Assembly: GCA_965214525.1 (NCBI GenBank)
Contig: OZ243959.1
Coordinates: forward strand, 2,108,001-2,172,000
DNA length: 64,000 nucleotides
Source: Qipengyuania_B sp965214525
GTDB taxonomy: Bacteria; Pseudomonadota; Alphaproteobacteria; Sphingomonadales; Sphingomonadaceae
Direction: 5' to 3'
Below the pieces are notes generated by a model. It searched no databases and was not told the origin of the DNA. It worked only from the letters and a program-made list of their open reading frames with translations. The position numbers and the translations under genes are program-made. Shown piece after piece: positions 15,104 through 24,419 of this stretch (positions are counted from its first letter, which is position 1; every line of letters starts with the position of its first letter).

Positions 15104-17473
15104 ATGCCCAGTTTTGCCCCGAACCTTGAAAAGACCCTGCACAACGCCCTCAACGATGCGGGGGAGCGCCGGCACGAATATGCAACGCTGGAACATCTGC
15201 TGCTGGCGCTGGTCGATGACGAGGACGCCGCGCAGGTAATGGTCGCCTGCGGCGTCGATCTGGCGGAGATCGGGGAGACCGTTAAGCAGTATCTCGATCA
15301 GGAATACCAGGCGCTGCAGAACGAGACGAGCGACGATCCACAGCCCACGGCGGGCTTCCAACGCGTGATCCAGCGGGCGATCCTGCATGTGCAATCGTCG
15401 GGCAAGGATACGGTCACCGGCGCGAACGTGCTGGTCGCATTGTTTTCCGAACGCGATTCCTACGCCGTCTACTTCCTGCAACAGCAGGACATGACCCGGC
15501 TCGATGCGGTCAGCTATATCAGCCACGGCATCGGCAAGGGCGGCAAGCAGCTGGAGCGCAAGCTCCCCAAGGGAGCGGAGCAGACGGTGGCAGAGGACAA
15601 GGGCGACAACGCCAAGAAAGAGACCGCGCTCGACCAGTTCACCGTCAATCTCAACCAGAAAGCGGAAGACGGGCGGGTCGATCCGCTGATCGGCCGTGGT
15701 CCGGAAGTCGATCGGACGATCCAGATCCTGTGCCGCCGGTCGAAGAACAACCCGCTCTATGTCGGCGACCCCGGGGTCGGCAAGACCGCCATTGCCGAAG
15801 GCCTCGCGCGCAAGATCGTGGAAGGCGATGTGCCCGACGTGCTGACCGACGCCGTCATCTACTCGCTCGACATGGGCTCGCTGCTCGCCGGCACCCGCTA
15901 CCGCGGCGACTTCGAAGAGCGGTTGAAGCAAGTCGTGTCCGAACTGGAGAAGATGCCCGACGCGGTGCTGTTCATCGACGAGATCCACACCGTTATCGGT
16001 GCCGGGGCCACCAGCGGCGGGGCGATGGATGCCTCCAACCTGCTGAAGCCTGCACTGTCGGGCGGCACGATCCGCTGCATCGGCTCGACCACGTACAAGG
16101 AGTTCCGCAACCATTTCGAGAAGGACCGCGCGCTCCTGCGCCGGTTCCAGAAGATCGACGTGAACGAACCCACGATCGACGATACGGTGAAGATCCTCAA
16201 AGGCCTGCGCTCCGCCTTCGAGGAGCATCACAAGGTGAAATACACGCCCGACGCGATCAAGACGGCGGTGGAGCTTTCCGCCCGCTACATCAATGATCGC
16301 AAGCTGCCCGACAAGGCGATCGACGTGATTGACGAGGTCGGTGCGATGCAGATGCTGGTCGCGCCCAGCCGCCGCAAGAAGAAGATCACGGCCAAGGAGA
16401 TCGAGGCGGTCATCGCGACAATGGCACGCATCCCGCCAAAATCGGTCAGCTCGGACGACAAGCGCGCGCTCGAGAACCTCGAACGCGATCTGAAGCATGT
16501 GGTCTTCGGGCAGGATCCGGCGGTCAGCAAGCTGTCCTCCGCCATGAAGCTCAGCCGCGCAGGGCTGCGCGATCCGGACAAGCCGATCGGCTCGTTCCTG
16601 TTCAGCGGCCCCACCGGCGTCGGCAAGACCGAGGTTGCCCGTCAGCTCGCCAGCATCATGGGCATCGAGCTGAAACGCTTCGACATGTCCGAGTACATGG
16701 AGCGGCACTCCGTCAGCCGGCTGATCGGTGCGCCTCCGGGCTATGTCGGCTATGACCAGGGCGGCCTGCTCACCGATGCGATCGACCAGAATCCGCATTG
16801 CGTGCTCCTGCTCGACGAGATCGAGAAGGCGCATCCCGACCTCTTCAACATCCTGTTGCAGGTGATGGATAATGGCCGCCTGACCGATCACCACGGCAAG
16901 ACGGTGGACTTCCGCAACGTCGTGCTGGTGATGACGACCAATGCCGGTGCCGCCGATATGGCAAGCCAGGGCATCGGCTTTGGCGATGTATCGCGCGAAG
17001 ATGCGAGCGAAGAAGCGGTGAAGCGGATGTTCTCGCCCGAATTCCGCAACCGGCTGGATGCGATCGTGCCATTCAGCTATCTTGGGAAGGACACCGTCGC
17101 CCGCGTGGTCGACAAGTTCATCCTGCAGCTGGAGCTGCAGCTCGCTGAGCAGAACGTGCATATCCAGTTCGACGCGGAGGCCCGCAAATGGCTGGGCGAC
17201 AAGGGCTATGATCGCCTTTACGGCGCGCGTCCCATGGGGCGCCTGATCCAGGAGAAGATCAAGCAGCCGTTGGCCGAAGAGCTGTTGTTCGGCAAACTCG
17301 CAGATGGGGGCGAGGTCGCGGTAAGCGTGAAGGACGGCAAGCCGGCGTTCGAAACCACGCCCGCCCCGCCCAAGGCCAAGGCGAAGAAGGCTGCATCCGG
17401 GAAAGCCGCACCCAAGACACCCGACGCGACGGCGGATGGCAAGGCGGGAGACGACCAGACCGAAGCGGATTGA
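15104..17473 (+). CDS. clpA: ATP-dependent Clp protease ATP-binding subunit ClpA
   Basis: 789-residue Hsp100 unfoldase that feeds substrates to ClpP. It has the N-terminal Clp repeat domain (~1-150), D1 with Walker A GDPGVGKTAIAEGLA and DExx LFIDEIHTV, no ClpB-type middle coiled coil, D2 with GPTGVGKTEVARQLA and LLLDEIEKAH, and the ClpP-binding loop IGF in ASQGIGFGDV. The C-terminus extends into an Ala/Lys/Pro-rich tail (~40 residues) beyond E. coli ClpA. The start at 15104 has GAGGATAT upstream. clpS, often next to clpA, is not adjacent. A strong hairpin follows the stop. Confidence 0.96.
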   Translation: MPSFAPNLEKTLHNALNDAGERRHEYATLEHLLLALVDDEDAAQVMVACGVDLAEIGETVKQYLDQEYQALQNETSDDPQPTAGFQRVIQRAILHVQSSGKDTVTGANVLVALFSERDSYAVYFLQQQDMTRLDAVSYISHGIGKGGKQLERKLPKGAEQTVAEDKGDNAKKETALDQFTVNLNQKAEDGRVDPLIGRGPEVDRTIQILCRRSKNNPLYVGDPGVGKTAIAEGLARKIVEGDVPDVLTDAVIYSLDMGSLLAGTRYRGDFEERLKQVVSELEKMPDAVLFIDEIHTVIGAGATSGGAMDASNLLKPALSGGTIRCIGSTTYKEFRNHFEKDRALLRRFQKIDVNEPTIDDTVKILKGLRSAFEEHHKVKYTPDAIKTAVELSARYINDRKLPDKAIDVIDEVGAMQMLVAPSRRKKKITAKEIEAVIATMARIPPKSVSSDDKRALENLERDLKHVVFGQDPAVSKLSSAMKLSRAGLRDPDKPIGSFLFSGPTGVGKTEVARQLASIMGIELKRFDMSEYMERHSVSRLIGAPPGYVGYDQGGLLTDAIDQNPHCVLLLDEIEKAHPDLFNILLQVMDNGRLTDHHGKTVDFRNVVLVMTTNAGAADMASQGIGFGDVSREDASEEAVKRMFSPEFRNRLDAIVPFSYLGKDTVARVVDKFILQLELQLAEQNVHIQFDAEARKWLGDKGYDRLYGARPMGRLIQEKIKQPLAEELLFGKLADGGEVAVSVKDGKPAFETTPAPPKAKAKKAASGKAAPKTPDATADGKAGDDQTEAD

Positions 17474-17503
17474 TCCTCTCCCGGTTCGGGAACACCACGA
17501 GAG

Positions 17504-17534
17504 CGGGGCGCGGCCGGGAACGGTCGGCGCCCCG
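17504..17534 (+). terminator. Intrinsic terminator after clpA
   Basis: An 8-bp GC stem, CGGGGCGC (17504-17511) with GCGCCCCG (17527-17534), continues inward after a one-base bulge into GGCCG/CGGTC closing a GGAA tetraloop, and is followed by TTTCCGTTTC. It begins 30 bases after the clpA stop and ends 18 bases before the exonuclease ATG. It should largely insulate the next operon, although that gene may then need read-through or an internal promoter. Confidence 0.75.
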
Positions 17535-17552
17535 TTTCCGTTTCAGATTCCT

Positions 17553-18557
17553 ATGGTACAGGATTTCGCATGGATCAGGCCCGAGCCGTGGGGCATCCAT
17601 GTGGTTCCCGCCGATGCCTGGATCGATCCCGCGCGCGAGGTGGACCGCGCGCTGGTCACCCATGGCCATGCCGACCACGCGCGCGGTGGCCACGGGCAGA
17701 CCATCGCCACCCCGGAAACGCTCGCCATCATGGATTTGCGCTACAACACGCGCGATGGCGCGACGCCTGTCGCATATGGCGAGACCGTCCGCCTGCCCGG
17801 CGGCGTCGATGCAACCTACGTCCCGGCCGGGCATGTGCTGGGCAGCGCGCAGATCCTGCTGGAACATGCAGGCGAGCGCGTGGTGGTCACCGGCGATTAC
17901 AAACGCCGGGCCGATCCGACTTGCCCGCCCTTCGCGGTGACGCCCTGCGACATCTTCATCACCGAGGCGACCTTCGGCCTGCCCATCTTCTGCCACCCGC
18001 CCATCGCGGACGAGATGGCAAAGCTGCTTACCGCCTTGCGCGACCACCCCGATCGCTGCGTGCTGGTCGGCGCCTATGCCTTGGGCAAGGCGCAGCGTGT
18101 GATCGCGGAATTGCGCGCAGCCGGTCACAACGATCCGATCTATCTACACGGGGCGATGGAGAAGATGTGCCGTCTGTACGAGGAGCACGGCATCGATCTT
18201 GGCGAGTTGCGGTTGGTCGCCGATCACGCGAAGGACGATTTGCGCGGTCATGTGGTGATCTCGCCCCCCTCGGCCCTCAACGATCGCTGGAGCCGTCGGC
18301 TGCCCGATCCGATCACCGCCATGGCCAGCGGCTGGATGCGGGTGCGCCAGCGCGCGCGGCAACGCAATATCGAATTGCCGCTGATCATCTCGGATCACGC
18401 CGACTGGGGCGAGCTGACCCGGACGGTGGAAGAGGTGAACCCGCAGGAAAGCTGGATCACACACGGAAGGGAAGAGGCGCTGCTGCGCTGGCACCAATTG
18501 CATCAACGCCGCGCGCGCGCGCTCGCTCTGGTCGGCTACGAGGACGAGGACGATTGA
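17553..18557 (+). CDS. Ligase-associated DNA exonuclease (metallo-beta-lactamase fold)
   Basis: 334-residue metallo-beta-lactamase/beta-CASP-type nuclease. The HxHxDH motif is visible as VTHGHADHARG, with further ligands in PAGHVLGSAQI, VTGDYKRR and ISDHADW. This family is the exonuclease found beside ATP-dependent DNA ligases in bacterial DNA-repair cassettes (ligase, exonuclease, Lhr-type helicase, phosphoesterase). The start MVQDFAWIRPEPWG at 17553 is chosen; upstream frame lies in the clpA tail and terminator. The ligase starts 3 bases after the stop. The helicase and phosphoesterase partners are not in this window. Confidence 0.92.
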   Translation: MVQDFAWIRPEPWGIHVVPADAWIDPAREVDRALVTHGHADHARGGHGQTIATPETLAIMDLRYNTRDGATPVAYGETVRLPGGVDATYVPAGHVLGSAQILLEHAGERVVVTGDYKRRADPTCPPFAVTPCDIFITEATFGLPIFCHPPIADEMAKLLTALRDHPDRCVLVGAYALGKAQRVIAELRAAGHNDPIYLHGAMEKMCRLYEEHGIDLGELRLVADHAKDDLRGHVVISPPSALNDRWSRRLPDPITAMASGWMRVRQRARQRNIELPLIISDHADWGELTRTVEEVNPQESWITHGREEALLRWHQLHQRRARALALVGYEDEDD

Positions 18558-18560
18558 CGG

Positions 18561-20153
18561 GTGGAAGAATTCGCCGCCCTGATCGACGCACTGGTCTACA
18601 CCCGCGGCCGCAACGAGAAGCTGCGGCTCATCGCGCGATACCTGCAGGCGACGCCCGACCCCGATCGCGGCTGGGCACTCGCGGCCCTGAGCGACGGGCT
18701 CGACTTTCCCGCGGTCAAGTCGAACACCATTCGCACGGTGATGAAAGATCGGGTCGATCCGGTGCTGTGGACGCTCAGCCGTGATTTCGTGGGCGACACC
18801 GCCGAGACGGCAAGCCTGCTGTGGCCGCAGCCAGACGCTCATCCCTCTCCTCCCAGTGTAACCGAAACGGTGGAACTTCTATCGCAGATGAACCGCAAAA
18901 GCGTGTTCGGCGAACTGCCCCGATTGCTCGACCGGCTTGATGCGTCGGGGCGGTATGCACTTCTCAAACTGGCGACCGGTGCGATGCGGATCGGCGTATC
19001 GTCGCGTCTGGCCAAGGTGGCGTTCGCGCAGGCTTTCGATGTCGCGATCGACGATGTGGAGGAATACTGGCACGGCCTGTCCCCGCCTTATGGCCCGCTG
19101 TTCGCCTGGGCCACGCACGGGGGCGACCCGCCCGATACCACCAATCTCCCGACCTTCCGCCCGTTCATGCTGGCCCATCCGCTGGAAGAGACCGTCGTCG
19201 ATTTGGCGGACTACGCCGCGGAGTGGAAATGGGACGGCATCCGCGTGCAACTGGTTCGCGCTGGCGATGAAACGCGGCTCTATTCGCGTTCGGGAGATGA
19301 CATCTCCGCGACCTTTCCGGAACTGCTGGATGCTCTGACGATCCCGGCCGTGCTCGATGGAGAACTGCTGGTCCGCGGGACGCATCAGGGCGGGGCGGAG
19401 GGCGGTGCGGCCAGCTTCAACGCCTTGCAACAACGGCTTGGGCGCAAAACCGTCAGTCGGAAGATGCTGACCGAAGCGCCCGCCTTCGTGCGTCTGTATG
19501 ACGTCTTGATGCTTGAGGGCGAAGACCTGCGAGGGCTTGCCTGGACGGAACGGCGGCGACGGCTGGAGCGATTGCTGCCGCGCCTGCCCGATAGCCATTT
19601 CGACCTGAGCCGGGTCGTCGATGCGACGGATTTCGCTCACTTGGCGCAAATCCGCGAAAGCTCGCGCGACGAGGCGATCGAGGGGCTGATGCTGAAGCGC
19701 CGCGACAGCCCCTACATTGCCGGGCGCCGGGTCGGCTACTGGTACAAATGGAAGCGCGATCCACTGCTGATCGACGCGGTGCTGATGTATGCCCAGCGCG
19801 GGAGCGGCAAGCGATCCAGTTTCTACTCCGACTACACGTTCGGCTGCTGGGACGGCGATCCCGACAAGGGCGCCGAACTGCTGCCCGTAGGGAAGGCCTA
19901 TTCCGGCTTCACCGATGCTGAATTGAAGAAACTCGACCGGCACGTGCGGCAGAATACGGTCAACCGTTTTGGTCCGGTGCGCGAGACAGACCGCAGCATG
20001 GTGTTCGAAGTCGCGTTCGATTCCGTCCACGAATCCAAACGGCACAAATCCGGTCTGGCAATGCGCTTCCCCCGCATCCACCGCATCCGCTGGGACAAGC
20101 CGCCGCACGAGGCGGACCGGATCGCCGCATTGCGCGCGCTGGTCAAGGATTGA
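18561..20153 (+). CDS. ATP-dependent DNA ligase (cisplatin-resistance/ligase-associated type)
   Basis: 530-residue ATP-dependent ligase. The N-terminal DNA-binding domain is followed by the adenylation domain with nucleophilic lysine in EWKWDGIRVQL (residue ~228), the later motifs DGELLVRG, MLKRRDSPY and YWYKWKRDP, and an OB-fold domain ending in MRFPRIHRIRWDKP. The start is GTG 18561, three bases after the exonuclease stop, so the pair is a tight operon. It acts in nick sealing during repair, separate from the NAD-dependent replicative LigA. There is no LigD-type polymerase domain and no Ku gene nearby. Confidence 0.95.
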   Translation: MEEFAALIDALVYTRGRNEKLRLIARYLQATPDPDRGWALAALSDGLDFPAVKSNTIRTVMKDRVDPVLWTLSRDFVGDTAETASLLWPQPDAHPSPPSVTETVELLSQMNRKSVFGELPRLLDRLDASGRYALLKLATGAMRIGVSSRLAKVAFAQAFDVAIDDVEEYWHGLSPPYGPLFAWATHGGDPPDTTNLPTFRPFMLAHPLEETVVDLADYAAEWKWDGIRVQLVRAGDETRLYSRSGDDISATFPELLDALTIPAVLDGELLVRGTHQGGAEGGAASFNALQQRLGRKTVSRKMLTEAPAFVRLYDVLMLEGEDLRGLAWTERRRRLERLLPRLPDSHFDLSRVVDATDFAHLAQIRESSRDEAIEGLMLKRRDSPYIAGRRVGYWYKWKRDPLLIDAVLMYAQRGSGKRSSFYSDYTFGCWDGDPDKGAELLPVGKAYSGFTDAELKKLDRHVRQNTVNRFGPVRETDRSMVFEVAFDSVHESKRHKSGLAMRFPRIHRIRWDKPPHEADRIAALRALVKD

Positions 20154-20364
20154 AGGCTTTCCTACAACGCTATGGCAGGTCTAACGAGGGCGCTGCTCTT
20201 TGATATCGTCATCCAGCAAGGGCGCGCCACCGATCACTATGCGCATCCGCAACATTGCGCAGCACGACTTTTCTCTTCGGGTGTCACCCGTTGCCTTTGT
20301 GTAACCGGTTGAATTGAATGCCTCTTTTATTCGCGAAGGCGACACGGTGTAAACTTCGGAGCCT

Positions 20365-20931
20365 TCAACGTGCAGCGACGGCTTTCGCGTGCGCCTTTGC
20401 GTTCTGTGTATAATGGACCACGCCCATTCGCATTCCGGCAATCGCGGCGTCGTCGAGATCGCGCATCTTCCTGGCCGGGCGGCCGCCCCACAATTCGCGC
20501 GCAGCCATCACCTTGCCCTCGGTAAGCATGGCGCCGGCTGCCAGCATCGCGTCGGATGCGATCACCGCCTTGTTCATGGCGATCGCACCCAGGCCTACAA
20601 AGCCACGATCCTCTACCGTGCAGCCATGCAGCATCACCATATGGCCGATAAGGGCATCGTCTCCGACGATGCAGGGGCTGCCGTCCGGATCGCCGGGCCG
20701 CGCGGGATCGCCGTGCACCACCGTGCCGTCCTGAATGTTCGAGCGCTGGCCGATCACGATGCCGATCGTGTCGCCGCGCAGCACGCAATTGTACCAGACG
20801 GAACTGTCCGCACCGATCTCGACATTGCCGATGATGGTGCAGCCGGGCGCGATGAAGGCGCTGTCGTGAATGCGCGGGGTCTGCCCGTGAATGGCGATGA
20901 TGTTAACGCCGGGGCGGTTCGGATCGTTCAT
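20365..20931 (-). CDS. Gamma-carbonic anhydrase family protein
   Basis: 188-residue left-handed beta-helix protein with hexapeptide repeats (VEIGADSSVWYNCVLRGD, IVIGQRSNIQDGTVVHGD). Zinc-ligand-type histidines occur at VHGDPAR, GHMVMLHGC. The family includes gamma-carbonic anhydrase-like proteins such as YrdA/CaiE and the complex I gamma-CA; activity is often absent or unproven. The protein is longer than YrdA (~174) mainly through an insertion after the first histidine. Its ATG overlaps the upstream acetyltransferase stop (ATGA). Downstream, 20154-20364 holds no gene I can support. Confidence 0.88.
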   Translation of the reverse strand: MNDPNRPGVNIIAIHGQTPRIHDSAFIAPGCTIIGNVEIGADSSVWYNCVLRGDTIGIVIGQRSNIQDGTVVHGDPARPGDPDGSPCIVGDDALIGHMVMLHGCTVEDRGFVGLGAIAMNKAVIASDAMLAAGAMLTEGKVMAARELWGGRPARKMRDLDDAAIAGMRMGVVHYTQNAKAHAKAVAAR

Positions 20932-21470
20932 GTCGGCTCCTTCACATAGGTAACATGCGGGCGAAGGGGATCGTCTTCGGCAAGACTCGAATGGTGGAAA
21001 TCCATGTCGGACCTGTGCACCATGGCGAGCCGCTCCATCAACCTGCGGCTGCGCGCATTTATCTGCGCAGTAATTGCGACGATGCGCTCATCAGGCAACT
21101 GTTCCGCTGCCCAAGTCAAACAGGCCAAAGCTCCTTCCCGCGCATAGCCGTTGCCCCAACAATCATGCGCGAGCCGCCAGCCGATCTCCAACTCTCCCAC
21201 AATCGTGCCCTCATGCCCGCGATCAAGTCCGCAAAAGCCGATGACTCTTTTATCCGCGATGCGCTCTACCGCCCAGTAGGTGTACCCGCCGTTCCTTCTG
21301 GCACGCTGTTGCAAGTCGGCGATGAGTCCGATCGTGTAATCCAAATCGCGAACAGGGCCAAGCGTCGCCATGACCAGGGGGTCGCGATGAAGGCGATGGA
21401 AGTCATCAGCATCCTCCTCGCGCCAATCGCGCAGCACCAGGCGTTTCGTCTCCAGGCGGAACTCACCCAT
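20928..21470 (-). CDS. GNAT family N-acetyltransferase (RimJ/RimL type)
   Basis: 180 residues of the Acetyltransf_3 type. It starts LETKRLVLRDWREEDADDF, typical of the RimJ/RimL branch, has EIGWRLAHDCWGNGYAREGA as the acetyl-CoA-binding region, and the late INARSRRLMERLAM segment that replaces the usual NxxS helix. Such enzymes acetylate protein N-termini or small molecules; the substrate is unknown. The start overlaps the hemB stop by 8 bases and the stop overlaps the carbonic-anhydrase-like ATG, so the three genes are read as one operon. Confidence 0.9.
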   Translation of the reverse strand: MGEFRLETKRLVLRDWREEDADDFHRLHRDPLVMATLGPVRDLDYTIGLIADLQQRARRNGGYTYWAVERIADKRVIGFCGLDRGHEGTIVGELEIGWRLAHDCWGNGYAREGALACLTWAAEQLPDERIVAITAQINARSRRLMERLAMVHRSDMDFHHSSLAEDDPLRPHVTYVKEPT

Positions 21471-22473
21471 TGAGCAGCCGCGCTGCGACCGGGGCGTGGT
21501 AGGTGAGGATGCCGGTCGCTCCGGCTCGCTTCATGCAGACGAGCTTTTCCATCAGCAGCGCGTCGCGCTCGCCCACGCCCGCCGCCGCGCCCGCCTCGAT
21601 CAGCGCATATTCGCCGCTCACTTGGTAGGCGAAGACCGGCACACCGAACCGCTCCTTCGCGCGCCAAATGATATCCAGATAAGCGAGCCCCGGCTTCACC
21701 ATCACGCTATCGGCCCCTTCCGCGATGTCGAGCGCGATTTCGCGCAACGCTTCGTCGGCATTGGCGGGGTCCATCTGGTAGGTGGTCTTGTTGCCTTTCA
21801 GCAGGCCACCCGACCCCACTGCGTCGCGGAACGGACCGTAGAATGCCGACGCGAACTTCGCCGCGTAGGCCATGATCTGCACGTTCGGGAACCCCTCGCT
21901 CTCGAGCGCCGCGCGGATCGCGCCCACCCGGCCATCCATCATGTCCGAAGGGGCGATGATGTCCGCCCCGGCGCGCGCCTGGTTCAGCGCCTGCTCGACA
22001 AGCGATTGCACCGTGGCATCGTTCACGACATACCCGTCGTCATCCAGCAAGCCGTCCTGACCGTGGCTCGTATAGGGATCGAGCGCCACGTCGGTAAGGA
22101 TACCGATCTCGTTGCCGCAGGCATCCCGGATTGCGCGGATCGCCTGACACATCAGATTGTCCCGGTTGTGCGCTTCGCGGCCATCGTCGGATCGTAGCTG
22201 CGCGGGCGTATTGGGAAACAGCGCCACGCACGGAATCCCGAGCGCGAGCGCCTCCCTGGCCTGGACGGCCAGCCTGTCGGCCGACCAGCGCGACACGCCC
22301 GGCAGGCTTGCTATGGGCTCCTCGATATCCTTGCCATGGGTGACGAACAGCGGCCAGACGAGGTCGGCAGACGTCAGCGCGGTCTCGCGGTGCATCGCGC
22401 GGCTCCACCCGCTTGCCCGCGTTCGGCGCATGCGGATGGCGGGATAGGACGGACCGGAGATGCGCGAACTCAT
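21463..22473 (-). CDS. hemB: Delta-aminolevulinic acid dehydratase (porphobilinogen synthase) HemB
   Basis: 336-residue TIM-barrel enzyme condensing two aminolevulinates to porphobilinogen. Active-site lysines are visible in MAYAAKFASAFYGPF and DSVMVKPGLAYLDII. The metal-site region reads LTDVALDPYTSHGQDG, which has Asp/Thr/Ser instead of the zinc cysteines, as expected for the magnesium-dependent type of alphaproteobacteria. The start MSSRISGPSYPAIRMRR is chosen; an extra upstream Met (22500) is unlikely. hemE and hemJ, later in the pathway, lie 22 kb away by the origin. Confidence 0.95.
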   Translation of the reverse strand: MSSRISGPSYPAIRMRRTRASGWSRAMHRETALTSADLVWPLFVTHGKDIEEPIASLPGVSRWSADRLAVQAREALALGIPCVALFPNTPAQLRSDDGREAHNRDNLMCQAIRAIRDACGNEIGILTDVALDPYTSHGQDGLLDDDGYVVNDATVQSLVEQALNQARAGADIIAPSDMMDGRVGAIRAALESEGFPNVQIMAYAAKFASAFYGPFRDAVGSGGLLKGNKTTYQMDPANADEALREIALDIAEGADSVMVKPGLAYLDIIWRAKERFGVPVFAYQVSGEYALIEAGAAAGVGERDALLMEKLVCMKRAGATGILTYHAPVAARLLNG

Positions 22474-22533
22474 GTCAGCGGATTGGCGCAATCCTGCCAA
22501 GGTGGCAAGTATCGCGCAGCGCCGGGAAGCCGG

Positions 22534-24231
22534 TCAGCGCACGATCTTGCGCTGGTCCAGCTTCTCGATCTCGCGTTGAGGTTCCGGCTGTTCGGTTGGC
22601 GCAACTTCGAGGTCGGCCAGCGCCGCCCCCGGCTCTACCGTCATCAGCCGCCCCATCATCTCGCGGAAGCGGGCGAGCTGCGCGCCGCTCAACTGCTCGC
22701 GCGTCACGAATGCGACGGAGCGCGGGTCGACTGCGCGTCCGCCGCGGTACATCTCGTAATGGAGGTGCGGACCCGTCGACAGGCCGGTCGAGCCGACATA
22801 GCCGATCACCTGCCCGCGCTTGACCGATTGCCCGCCGCTCACCGCCATCCTGCTCATATGGCAATACCGCGTCTGGATGTTCCCCGCGTGAAGCAGCCTT
22901 ACGGCATTTCCGCAGCCGCCCGCTCGTCCGGCGCTGGCGACCCGCCCGTCTGTCACCGCCCGGATCGGCGTGCCATACCCGCCGCGGAAATCCAGGCCGC
23001 TATGCATGCGCTTGTATCCCAGGATCGGATGGCGCCGCATGCCGAAGCCGGACGACATGCCGCCAGAAACCGGCTGCATGAAACCACCCTTTTCCTCGCC
23101 CTGACCTGCCGCATCGAAGAACTCGCCTTTCGCTCCCCACCGCATTAGCCGCGCTTGCGATCCGCCCGCACGGTCGATGCCGGCATAAAGCAGGTGCCCG
23201 GCCTGCCGCTCGCCGGTCGCGGCACGGCGATGGGCGATCACTATGTCGAACTCGTCGGTCGAGGCGATATCGCGGCTGACATCCAGGTGCTGTCCGAGCG
23301 TCTTGAGATACGCGCTGACCGCCCCCGCGGGCGCGCCGGCCGCACGCGCCGATCGGTAGAGGCTTTCGCCGACCATGCCGCGAATACGCAGCGGCGTATC
23401 GTCGATGCGGATGACTTCGCGCTCCAGCGCCAATCTGCCATCGACACGGTTGACCGCCAGCTTGAGATCGAAGCGCGCGCGGAAGTCCAATGATTCGAGC
23501 GGACGGTCAAGACCCGGTGCCGGGCGGCGGCCAAGCACGATATCGAACTGCGTTCCGGGCGCGATGGAGTCGTTCGGCAGCGCATCGCCGATCATCTGGC
23601 TGACCAGCGCGGCATCCTTGCTGCTCAGCCCGACGCGGTCGAGCATGGCCGTCATGGTGTCGCCCGAACCGTAGGTCGCCAATACCGAGAGACTGGGTCG
23701 CTCCGGAGCTCGGGCGAGTGGCTTCACCAGGTTTCCCGACCCCATGCGTCGCCCCGAATCGGCGCCCAGAGCAAGCGGCAGGATCATCTGGCTGCGATAT
23801 TCGTCGCTGACAGAGGCGTCTGCGATGACCGGGGCCGCTTCCAGCGGCGCGAAATCGGGCCAGAGCGCCAGCGAGATTGCGCCAAGGCCGATCAGCGTCC
23901 CGAACCCGCGAAACCATCGCGCACTGCCGATCTGATGCGCCAGGTCTGGTGCCCAATCGAATACGCGCGGCCTTTGTCCTGGCCCGTTATCCGCTAAAGC
24001 GTTGTTCGAACCGCTATCGTGCGCAGCCGCAACGTTTGCATGGGATGCGGCCATCTTCGGATCGTCCGACGATTTGCTGCCCCCGCGCCACGCACTGGCG
24101 GCCAGCTTGCCGAACGACGAACCGGAACGGCGGCCCTCGCGAGTGACCTGCCAGCGTGTATCGGTATCGGCGCAAGCTGCCCAAGCGCCGGCCAAGGTAT
24201 GTTCGGGCAAATGCCCCTCCCGCTCTGTCAT
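22534..24231 (-). CDS. M23 family metallopeptidase with membrane anchor
   Basis: Up to 565 residues. The N-terminal ~95 are polar and low-complexity; then one membrane helix (FRGFGTLIGLGAISLAL), a LysM/OapA-like region (LATYGSGDTMTAMLDRVGL), and a C-terminal LytM domain with intact ligands: MHSGLDFRGGYGTPI and STGPHLHYEMY. It is therefore an active endopeptidase candidate, in contrast to the EnvC-like protein at 3040-4281. The start is uncertain: ATG 24231 or ATG 24054 (MAASHANV), the latter closer to relatives in length. It follows hemB divergently from the helicase and is one of three LytM proteins in the window. Confidence 0.9.
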   Translation of the reverse strand: MTEREGHLPEHTLAGAWAACADTDTRWQVTREGRRSGSSFGKLAASAWRGGSKSSDDPKMAASHANVAAAHDSGSNNALADNGPGQRPRVFDWAPDLAHQIGSARWFRGFGTLIGLGAISLALWPDFAPLEAAPVIADASVSDEYRSQMILPLALGADSGRRMGSGNLVKPLARAPERPSLSVLATYGSGDTMTAMLDRVGLSSKDAALVSQMIGDALPNDSIAPGTQFDIVLGRRPAPGLDRPLESLDFRARFDLKLAVNRVDGRLALEREVIRIDDTPLRIRGMVGESLYRSARAAGAPAGAVSAYLKTLGQHLDVSRDIASTDEFDIVIAHRRAATGERQAGHLLYAGIDRAGGSQARLMRWGAKGEFFDAAGQGEEKGGFMQPVSGGMSSGFGMRRHPILGYKRMHSGLDFRGGYGTPIRAVTDGRVASAGRAGGCGNAVRLLHAGNIQTRYCHMSRMAVSGGQSVKRGQVIGYVGSTGLSTGPHLHYEMYRGGRAVDPRSVAFVTREQLSGAQLARFREMMGRLMTVEPGAALADLEVAPTEQPEPQREIEKLDQRKIVR

Positions 24232-24364
24232 TCCCGACGCCGAACTTGCACAGCCGCCGTCACGATCCCGTGTCGTTGCTTAGCGAAGTGACGGAAAGCT
24301 TGGCAAATCAAAATGAAAATTGCCTTAACCAGAGGCGATCTGCCCCTCATATACGACGGATGCC

Positions 24365-24402
24365 GCAAAACCCGTGCTGCCGCATTGCCGTCCGGGGTTT
24401 GC
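24365..24402. repeat. Inverted repeat just upstream of the helicase start
   Basis: GCAAAACCC (24365-24373) pairs with GGGGTTTGC (24394-24402) with one mismatch and a 20-base loop. It ends 17 bases before the GTG start of the helicase gene, so it would sit in the mRNA leader close to the ribosome site. There is no T-tract. It could be a leader hairpin or an operator; nothing in the sequence decides. Confidence 0.4.
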
Positions 24403-24419
24403 GCTGACACTATCGCCAT

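Noticed and set aside
14870..17161. 763-residue open frame antisense to clpA
   Set aside because: clpA on the plus strand has all family motifs; the antisense frame is composition-driven (His/Gln/Arg/Val-rich, no recognisable domain).
20154..20364. Gap after the DNA ligase, with a minus-strand open frame (20181-20441)
   Set aside because: Frame overlaps the carbonic-anhydrase-like 3' end and has no start with a ribosome site; no repeat, RNA gene or strong terminator seen.
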